64,000 nucleotides of DNA from assembly GCF_019097595.1 (NCBI RefSeq), contig NC_080715.1, forward strand, positions 31,330,355 to 31,394,354. The letters are read 5' to 3'. This document shows positions 1-64,000 of this stretch, piece by piece (the first letter of the stretch is position 1; the number at the start of each line of letters is the position of its first letter). Origin of the DNA: Hemibagrus wyckioides. Its lineage: Eukaryota > Chordata > Actinopteri > Siluriformes > Bagridae. Made by a program: the position numbers and the translations under genes. The notes below the pieces were generated by a model. The model did no database searches. It was given only the letters and a program-made list of their open reading frames with translations, and had not been told where the DNA came from.

Positions 1-271
1 TTTGCTGATCCCCTGACACCAAGGTGGTCTCTCGTATTTAGTATTACCTATTTTTAAAAATAATAATAAAAAAAACATTAATATTCACCAGTATCCATCT
101 GTCTGACTTCATGTGACTCATAAAACACAGTTATGGTATTTTATCATTTATTGCATTATATGTAAATACATGCTTTCTACTGCTCTGGTTTGCACTCATA
201 AACAGTTTTATCAGGAAAAATGCAGTGATTATTTATTTATTTATTTATTATATTAATTAACTAACTAATTA

Positions 272-306
<35 letters not shown>

Positions 307-1440
307 TTTACAAATTTCGTTTGAGCTAATTCAGTATTGAAAATGCCCTTCAGGAAGTCCCCTCACTGTGCGGTGGGTCCAGGCACTGAATGTGAACCAC
401 TCTTGTTATTTGAACCCAATCCCCACATGTAGGGACCACTGTCTCAACCCCCAGTGCTCTGTTACCTTAAACATACAGCGCCATCTGCTGGACAGAAACA
501 CAGGAACACTGCCAGAGCCACTGTTACATCATTTTTCTGCTCAGACACTAGCACTTGAGTTAAATCAGTAGTTTTGCAGCAGCAACAATTCAGACATCTG
601 ACATCATGACATCTGACCAATCACACGAGCCTCAGTGACCTCAGATTGAACTATTGAGCTTGCTACCATCTTAATAAACCATTCTATTTTACTCATTAAG
701 AGAAATTCTCTAAGAGGAATTCTCTTCACTTCTTCAGTCAATCACTAGCTTGAGGGTGGTGCATAATAAAAAATTTATGATGTAGGGTGTAACTCTCTGA
801 TGTCTGAGGTTTTTAGGTCAGTCTGTGTGTGTGTGCGTGTGTGTGTGGGTGTGTGTGTAATACAAAACCACATGATGCAACACACACACACACACACACA
901 CAGCAAAGATGGTGTGATCTTCATCGTTCTACATTTAGGAGAGCAACAGGTATGATGACCTCCAGTACTCTTCCAGATAAATAGTGTAATATCCAGCTCA
1001 TAACTATTTGTGGCTCAGACCTGACTGGACATTTCTGCTGATTGTGTTTCTGTGTGAAAAAGATTCCTTTCCATTCATAATAATATTTATCTCTACAATA
1101 CACCACGCATTGTAAGACTTTATAACTCATTATGACCCTGATGATGATTCACTTCCACACAGAAGAGTCAAATGACGGGAAATTTTGGACATTTCATCAC
1201 TTTGAATCAGTTCATTGGGCAAAACTTAGCCAAAAGAGTGTGTTCAAAGAATCTGCTCGTTTGTGAATCACACTGGAACAAGAAACGCTCTTGGATTTCA
1301 TACTTATAGTCGGGTTTAAGCTGTGAAATAAACAACAACAACAACAACAACCGAGTTCCTTTGTAAGCTCTGAGTAATCAGTCTGATTGCGACTGACCAG
1401 CTCGGCTGTGACCATGCCCTCTTTCTCTCTCTCTCTCTGT
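1..1440. other. Upstream flank of gk, microsatellite-rich
   Basis: No coding sequence recognised. The stretch is AT-rich and holds a TTAT/TTGA tetranucleotide tract at about 226-306, GT-rich tracts at about 822-859, a CA tract at about 881-902 and an ACA tract near 1332-1350. Short open frames here are simple-repeat or chance frames with no family resemblance. Confidence 0.6.
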
Positions 1441-1462
1441 CAAGCGCGTGCACTTGCCGGGG

Positions 1463-1473
1463 ATATTTAAAAG
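1463..1473 (+). promoter_or_regulatory. Possible TATA-like element of gk
   Basis: An ATATTTAAAAG motif lies about 85 bp upstream of the gk start codon and just upstream of a (CA)20 tract at about 1499-1538. The spacing would suit a core promoter with a short 5' UTR containing the CA repeat. This is inference from motif and position only; the true start site may be elsewhere. Confidence 0.3.
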
Positions 1474-1497
1474 CGAGACATAATTTTTTCACCTGTA

Positions 1498-1498
<1 letters not shown>

Positions 1499-1538
<40 letters not shown>
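1499..1538. repeat. (CA)n microsatellite in the likely gk 5' UTR/promoter
   Basis: About 20 uninterrupted CA units end about 18 bp before the gk ATG at 1557. Alternating purine-pyrimidine DNA so close to a start codon could influence transcription or translation, but that is inference. Confidence 0.9.
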
Positions 1539-1541
<3 letters not shown>

Positions 1542-1556
1542 GTATCCGGTGATACC

Positions 1557-46569
<45,013 letters not shown>

Positions 46570-48526
46570 ACGTATGAAGCGTGACGTATGAATCGTGACT
46601 TATGAAGCATGCTGCTGCTCACTGAAGTGTTGTGGCCTCGGGCTGTAGAGATTGGTGCCGTGTTCAGTGTTCATGTAATTGGCAGAGTGCATTTTTTTTC
46701 CCTCTCAGGTACTTGATTGAAGAAGCGTGCTCGAGTCTGATTACACTTTGTCTCCATTTTCTTTCTCTCTGATCCAAGCAGCCCCATCAAACTCTCCTAT
46801 TTATGAATTATGAATTTACAATCAAATGTGTTTCATTAAAAAGCCACAACTTTTTGTGGTCAGGCTACTGAACTGCCCTGAAATGCTGCTTTAACACACT
46901 TTAGGTTCATTCATCAGTAACTATTTAATAAGGCCCGAGAATTCAAATGAGAACAATTGTCTTAAATCATTGATTTGCTTATTCCATGAACTGATTGTTT
47001 TGTATTTTCTATTGCTCATGTGCTCTCCGACAACATGGTTTGAAACTCGGAGTACACAAGAAGTGAATGTTCTGGATGTGAGTGTGAGATGATGTTGGAA
47101 TGAAAATAATGAGTAAACTATACAACTAGTTTATTGATTTTTTACTTAGGGAAAGGATGTAATAAAAAAAGGAGATTTCTAAAGTAATTACATTAGAAAC
47201 AAAGATTAATCAAGAGTAAATATTAAATCCCGAGACACACTGTATTCCTGACCCGTTCCTGCTGTTCCAGGATTCAAAGCAGGACAAAAAAAAAAAAAAA
47301 TCACGGACTGAATGAATGTAAATATTAAATGTATTTTATTGTTGAATTTCACTTTGATGAAATATTGAAATTAAATGGAGCAGTATTAAACTCCAAATGA
47401 ATGGTTTTATTAAGACTTGTACAATACGATATTACAGTTTCTACACAAATCTGTAGATGAACACGAACATGACAAAAGCAAAACTGTACATTGTCACTAG
47501 TATACTGTAAACGATGGCATCATGCATCATATTGACTCTGTGCTCATGGAGCTAGCAGAGATTTAAAAACGCGTCTGATCCACCAGTTGATTAGAATAAT
47601 CAATAATTGTAGTCAATAATCATCTGCACTGCTCTTAGTTATGCTTTTAGCAGGTTGGAATATTAGCAGAATAAGAGAAAGTTTTCCCTCTAGTTTCCCT
47701 CAGTCTCAGTCTCTCTCAGTCTCAGTCTCACGGTCTGTCTCTCTCTCAGTCTCAGTCTCACAGTCTGTCTCTCTCTCTGTCTCTCTCTCCGTCACAAAAA
47801 AGAAGCACGTTTATTTAGGCATCTGTTTATTATGACATTTACATTATGTGGCATGTTGAGTGTACAAGATGTTACTATAGAAACAACATATGGAAATGAG
47901 CACATTAATGAAAGCAAATGAAAAGCAAATTAGTGCTGAAACTACTGCCTATGTGGAACTATGTGGTTATACATAGCTCATAAAAAAATATTGGTAAAAT
48001 AATATCAGATAAATTTGCCCATATTTAAGATATTTTCATGTGCAAAGCAGCACAATGATGAGAGAAAGAAGAATGCATGAATGTCTACTAACAGTTGCTA
48101 CATTAGTGGCAGTCGTTCATTTAATAGCTATATAAAAATATACAAAATAAAAAAAGATCACACCACTTGAAAATGATTCAGGATTTGGTTCTAGCGACTG
48201 GGCAATACATTTACAGGGAGCTGATTAAACATGAGAAGGTTTTAGGGTAATTCCAGCTTAAAATATAAACTGGATTTTCAAAGGAAGTTCAACAAAAACT
48301 ATTTAAAACAATTATTTTTAAAAAAAATATTCTTTTCTTAAGCTACATACAAACAAAACCTGAGATGATGTGTTATGTCTCTATACTCTAACACTACACT
48401 AAATTTTTCAAAGTCTGGATATGAAAATTCAGTCAGCATCCAGAATGTTGCTGAAATATACCTGAGGTCAATATGAGGACTGAGGGTGCAAACTAGACAT
48501 CAGGGGTTTAGCTGAACTGGCACGAC
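46570..48526. other. Convergent 3' region between gk and tmem50b
   Basis: Holds the presumed 3' UTRs of both genes. Candidate plus-strand AATAAA at 47161-47166; several TTTATT (minus-strand AATAAA) sites, for example near 47808 and 47827. A CTCAGT/CTCT-rich simple repeat lies at about 47697-47790. Exact transcript ends cannot be read from sequence. Confidence 0.5.
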
Positions 48527-58932
<10,406 letters not shown>

Positions 58933-58939
58933 TCACTCT

Positions 58940-60959
58940 GGAATAACAGATAGGGGTCATTTTAATCAGACAAATCCGACCTAGACCTCTATTTGACCCA
59001 TTTTTTTTCAATAGTGCAACTTTAAATCTTTTAAAGAAACTAAACATTTATATTTATAAGAAAATGGAATTCATTCAGTGCTACTTTGAGGAAGGTTGTG
59101 CATATGGCGTGATTTAGGATATACTGAAAGTGTATCATGGTATAAAGATTAGTTTGTGATCTCTTAAAAACACACCTGAAAAACGCAGGAATGTTTGGAA
59201 GACCACACTATTCCAGATTAAAGGATGTAAGGAGTGCTATAAGAGCGGAACTGTGTTCATACACACACCAATCCATTTTCTACTGCTGCAGCCTGCTGGA
59301 CTTCCTGTATATCCTGAGTCCAATCAGCGGTTCCATTCACAAACTATACCTAGCCCTTTGTCTGAATTTTTTTTTTTTTGGATTTGTTATTTGGTTTTCG
59401 GTTTAGTTATTTTATTTGTTGCACTTCACGGCCACTATGAATCTGGTGAAGATCGGATAAAATGACTAACAATGGAAAAGGTGAGGGAATGTCAGGGTTG
59501 TAAATTTACATTTGGTGCTTGGCCCCTTAATATTCCTACATGTCTAGAGGTCACTAAATAAATCAGTCCTATGTCTTTTTCCACTGGAGCACAATGCTGA
59601 AACGCGACTCACAGGAGACAGCCAGCCGGATGTGAAATTACTGTGTGCACAGCTATGACGGGAAGACATGACGCAGCAGGGAAATGAAGCAACATGGACT
59701 TTTGTGTGTGCTGAAGTGCAAATTCTGTGATCACACATTTACCAGCAAGATGTGCCTCAGCTTCACAAGTCTCAAGTCCTGTGATATTTGACTGAAGGAC
59801 AGCCGTTTGCTCTTCAAATTGTTTAGCGACATCTTTCATGTTAAAAAGCCAGAATGTCAGGAAACAAACTTAAACCGTCTCTGACTGCAAAACATCTGCT
59901 TTGTTGCTCAGTTCAGTCTCACCTTGATCACTGAAAGCCTTCACACATAATTCACCTCAGTAAGATTTTTTTCAGGTTAGTGAAGCATAAAAGCCAGGAG
60001 ATTATCAGGTACATATCAGAACGTGGAGGGAGGTTACTATCACATGTTTCTGGTGTTTAAAATGCATGATATTTAAAATAAAAAAAAATCATTAAAATAA
60101 CTCCCTAGGTGCAAAAAATCTGGTGCACATCTATTACTTATACACACACACTACAGAATGCTCTTCTTTATTTTTACTGCATGTTGCTATTATAGAATAA
60201 TGAGTAACACTATGAAATAACATGTAGAGACGTATTATTACACAGAGTCACACAATTTTAGGTGTTCATTTCAAAACAAACTGACATGCATGCGCGCACA
60301 CACGATATGACATGACCTGGACATCTGAATCTAAGCAGCCTTCAAAGAGCAACTCCAGCAAATTCCATATAAATGGCTCAAAAAGAAAAAACTAAAAAAA
60401 AAAAATGCAGCTTATACCACGAAAGAAAACTGGCAGCAGCAGTAATTACAGGCTTCTGGCATCCGGTGATGCATTTGAACACAGCACTGCAGAAACTGGC
60501 TGCAGAAGATGTTCTTTAATACTTACAAACAACTTTCAAGTGGAATTTGGTCATCAAATTATGACATCTATCAGGGGTTAAACCAGTAAAGGCGAGGGTT
60601 TCCCAGAAGGCCGCTCTTTAGGTAGAAGATCTGCCCTGCTGTGCTCTGAGAAGACACTCCACTGAAGAGCTGGCAGGTAGAAAATTAGAGGGTTTACTTG
60701 TATCCTGCTCACTCCACAGCACAAAGCATCAACCTGACTCTCTAAACACTGCAAACCCATTTAAACTCACGCTGATCTGTATGCCGTGTATCCGATGCTG
60801 AGGATAGAACCACAGCTGTTTTCATGATCAGGTCTCAATCATAAGACATTTGATGGCTTTGGCAGGAAGGAATTAGATCCATCATGAATTCAAAAATAAT
60901 GATGATGCTCATACAAGTTGCTCAAAAGCTCCTGGTGATGCAACTCCACTTGACTGTTT
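58940..60959. other. Upstream of tmem50b, no gene recognised
   Basis: Probably 5' intron or intergenic sequence. The non-coding first exon of tmem50b could not be located. Short frames show no family resemblance. Confidence 0.5.
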
Positions 60960-61135
60960 ACAGATGAGGATGTGGTTTCCTTCTCCAGGTTTCTTCCTCA
61001 TATTGTCTCAGGGAGATTTTCCTCTCCGCCGTCACCTCTGACTTGATCATTAAGGGATATATTTAAATTTATCATTTTAAACTTTTGTCATTTTTATTTT
61101 GAAATGTACAGATTTCTTTAAAGCTACTTGGATTA
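60960..61135 (+). repeat. Teleost tail repeat, partial copy
   Basis: GGTTTCTTCCTCATATTGTC, CAGGGAGATTTTCCTCTCCG and TTTAAAGCTACTTGG correspond in order to 2920-3125, with the end diverged. Confidence 0.55.
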
Positions 61136-61599
61136 ATGGTTAAGATCATTAATCTGTGCTGATATTTCCTTCAACACAACATTTTACTCCATCCAGATCG
61201 TTACACCGAAATCGTACACTTAGTGCACTTACGACAGACTGTCGGTCAGACTTTGTGTTGCCATGGCAACATGCAGAACTCTATCCGGGGTTAATGGGAA
61301 TGATTTTTGTTGAGGAAGCAGAAATAAAGCGGATAGTTGGACGGATATCTTGTCAGAAATGTCAGTTCCTCGGTTGTAATTTCTTCAGCTTGAAGATCTA
61401 CGATCGCTCAGGATGGTCCAGCTTGGAGATCACAGAGACCAGGCTTCGGACACAAACTGCAGTTGATAGCTTCAACATGACAGACTTATGCTGTCACTAG
61501 ATTGAATCTTCTAGTTACACAGCTGCACGTTTGGACCATATAGTGCACAGTTATAGAAGGGAAATGATTTATAATCTCACTGTCCAGTGTCACTCAGAC

Positions 61600-61795
61600 G
61601 AGGCTGAGGTTCCTTTTGAGTCTGGTTCCTCTTAAGGTTTCTTCCTCATATCATCTCAGGGAGTTGACCGCCATCACCATCCGGCTTGCTCAATACGTGA
61701 TACATTTATAATTAATATCCTGAATTGATATCTTTCTAAAGCTGATATATTTGTGACAATGTTGTTAAAAGCTATACAAATAAAATAGTAGTAAA
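61600..61795 (+). repeat. Teleost tail repeat, second nearby copy
   Basis: GGTTTCTTCCTCATATCATC, GGGAGTTGACCGCCATCACC, CGGCTTGCTCAATACG and AAAAGCTATACAAATAAA. The preceding 450 bp (from about 61156) may be the body of the same element. Confidence 0.6.
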
Positions 61796-62301
61796 TTTGT
61801 TATTTGAATCATTTCAGGCACCAAACAATAATGTTTACGCTGCCATGAAATACATTATAGAATTACTCTTTAGATTATAAATCTGCTTTCTGTTTGCAGT
61901 GAACACCAGCAGCAACTTCACCGGCTCTCTTGTCCCTCTGTGTGTGTAATGTAGCTACCGTTCAGACAGGAAGAAGGAAAGTGCATCATCTGAACGTTCT
62001 AACCCGGTTTCTAAACACTAAAGGTTGTAACTTAACAGCACATGCACTTAAACAATTTCTGTTTTTTTTATCCGACAGAAACATCCTACTGTATTAGAAT
62101 CTCAGCGCCTATAGAGATTTAGTGTTAGTTTAACAGAACATGCTGACTGTGTAAAAGAGTCGGAGCTGGACACCTGTATTGTACTGATACTGTAGCACTG
62201 TGATTTGCTGTCAGTATGAAATAAATACATTACAAACTAAAACGTGTAAAAATGCTGTGTGTTAATATCATATTGTTAAGTATGTATCAAGATGCATTTC
62301 A
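61796..62301. other. No recognised feature
   Basis: AT-rich sequence without gene or repeat signals that I can support. Confidence 0.5.
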
Positions 62302-62948
62302 TACAGTATATTTCCAAAAGTTTTGGGACACCCCTTCAAATCACTGAGTTTCGGTGACGTTTTTCAGGGGTTGGGCTTGGCCCGTTCCAGTGAAAGGAAC
62401 TCTTAATGCTTCAAATTCATACCAAGACATTTTGGACAATTTCATGCTCCCAACATTGTGGGAACAGTTTGGGGATGACCCCTTCCTGTTCCAACATGAC
62501 TGTACACCAGTGCACAAAGCAAGGTCCATAAAGACATGGATGAGTGAGTTTGGTGTGGAGGAACTTGACTGGCCTGCACAGAGTCCTGACCTCAACCTGA
62601 TGGAACACCTTTGGGATGAATTAGAGCAGAGACTGTGAGCCAGGCCTAAACTGGGACGTCTGCCTTTACATGCACATGAATGTAATATGGAGTTGCCCCG
62701 CCCTTTGCAGCCATAACAGCTTCAACTCTTCTGGGAAGACATTCCACAAGGTTTAGGAGTGTGATTTTTGACCATTCCTCTAGAAGCGCATTTGTGAGGT
62801 CAGACACTGATGTTGGATGAGAAGGTCTGGCTCGCAGTCTCCACTCTAATTCATCCCAAAGGTGTTCCATCAGGTTGAGGTCAGGACTCTTTGCAGGTCA
62901 GTCAAGTTTCTCCACGCCATTTGATTTGGAGGGTGTCCCAATATAGTG
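62302..62948. mobile_element. Composite Tc1-like element with two opposed transposase ends
   Basis: Plus-strand 62354-62638 encodes the C-terminal catalytic region (FQHDCTPVHKARSIKTWMSE, then SPDLNLMEHLWDELEQ, so the second Asp and the Glu are present). Immediately after, 62935-62646 on the minus strand encodes the C-terminal end of a related transposase (MEHLWDELEWRL... PRRVEAVMAAKGGATPY). The outer ends TTGGGACACCCC and GGGTGTCCCAA form inverted repeats. The N-terminal halves are absent. Confidence 0.7.
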
Positions 62949-63184
62949 CATCATGACTTTAGTGGATCATCTATTATACACATGATTCAGACAGGTAAAA
63001 TCTGGTCACAGTCCATCACCATGGGAAAACTAAAGAACCAAACAACTCGAGATGAAGCAAACAAATGTCTGATGACCTTCACAAATCAGATAAAGAATAT
63101 AATGTATGGCTGTATTTTAACAATAACAGTTAAAATATAGCCAAATCCCAGAGGTGCACAAATCATTATTATTTTATTACCTAG

Positions 63185-63963
63185 CAAATAAATAAACACT
63201 CCAATAAACTCACATAACATCCCAGGTCATGAGCTGAGATCAGTCGTGTAATGCAGTGTGTTCACTGGCAGCTGATTTAGTGCCGACGCGATCAATGAAG
63301 GCTGACGAAAGTTCTGGCAGTGTGAGAACTATCTGGTAAAAACCTCAGCGTGTGAGCGCCACTGTGACTGTCGAAAGCCACAGATGTGAGAACAGCAGAG
63401 CATTACACAAAACTCACTGTACAGCCACTAATACTGCAGAGACACAATAATGAAACAAATGCTTGTCTTTAATTGCAGGTTTAGGGGTTAGAGGATCATC
63501 GTCATGTAATTTGACTCACATCTGCAAGAATGTTCAAGAATTCAGGCAACACTGTACATCTCAAGCTCTTCTGTCATCACCAAAATTACTGAAGGCAGTG
63601 TGTTTCAGGGCCTGATGTGATACTGAGGGGTTGATCGGAGTAACTCTGCAGAGCTGGGGATGGTGCAGTTACTCGATCTCAATGCTGAATTCGCAGGAAG
63701 TATACTTCCTGAATGGCAGAAGAACGACTCTTGGGTGTAAGGAACATGACTTTAGTAGTTCACAGTGGAATTGAGGGCAGATTCATGGTATTTGAGGTCA
63801 CAGCGGCACACACACTCTGAGGGTTTTAACCAGATAGTTCTCACACTGACAGAACTTTGGTCAGCCGTCATCGGCACTAAATCAGCTGCCAGTGAACACG
63901 GCTGATCTCAGCTCATGACCTGGGATATTATGTGAGTTTATTGGAGCGTTTATTTATTTTCCA
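63185..63963. mobile_element. Long inverted-repeat (foldback) element
   Basis: The left arm at about 63187-63375 is matched by the reverse complement at about 63790-63963. Examples: CCAATAAACTCACATAACAT with ATATTATGTGAGTTTATTGG, CACTGGCAGCTGATTTAGTG with CACTAAATCAGCTGCCAGTG, and GTGTGAGAACTATCTGG with CCAGATAGTTCTCACAC. The spacer is about 415 bp without coding sequence. Ends and target duplication are not clear; the element may be a foldback/MITE type. Confidence 0.75.
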
Positions 63964-64000
63964 ATAAGACAGAGAGAGAAATGCTTCAGTGGAGTTCAGG

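Overview
This is a vertebrate (teleost fish) nuclear DNA window. The evidence is spliced genes with GT/AG introns, a very high load of Tc1/mariner, hAT, Gypsy, L1-like and tRNA-derived SINE sequences, and dense CA/GT microsatellites. The repeat mix would suit an otophysan such as a catfish, but I cannot fix the species from the sequence.

Two protein genes account for nearly all conserved coding sequence. (1) Glycerol kinase, gk, lies on the plus strand from about 1557 to 46569. I can place 18 coding exons that splice in frame, plus a candidate short terminal exon, giving a protein of about 522 residues, close to the mammalian short isoform. (2) tmem50b lies on the minus strand from 58881 down to 48527. 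It has six coding exons totalling 477 nt including the stop, so exactly 158 residues, the length of human TMEM50B. The genes are convergent: gk ends about 2 kb from the tmem50b stop codon.

Layout: 1-1556 is the gk upstream region with microsatellites. 1557-16000 holds gk exons 1-7, with large minisatellites in introns 2, 4 and 6 and a minus-strand L1-like LINE in intron 4. 16000-31300 holds exons 8-13, a pogo-like MITE, duplicated segments around exon 8, two hAT elements (one a decayed transposase gene with an almost intact 8-bp target duplication), SINEs and Tc1 remnants. 31312-38324 is intron 13, which carries a nearly 6-kb Ty3/Gypsy chromovirus with two LTRs and a matching target duplication but a broken gag-pol. 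38325-46569 holds exons 14-18 and the candidate last exon. 48527-58937 is tmem50b, whose introns contain a 1.29-kb Tc1 transposon with TIRs, a TIR-bounded MITE and other Tc1 fragments. 58940-64000 is the upstream region of tmem50b, with a composite Tc1 and a long inverted-repeat (foldback) element at the right edge.

Nothing here looks like a novel multi-gene system. The most unusual signals are structural: CA/GT repeats beside at least 8 of 18 gk 5' splice sites, the same 20-bp minisatellite on both sides of exons 5-6, a 1.6-kb 29-bp minisatellite, LTR-internal 65/66-bp arrays that differ between the two LTRs of one provirus-like element, and a foldback element with arms of about 180 bp. No function, expression or polymorphism data were available. 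Exon calls rest on reading frame, splice signals and recalled family similarity.
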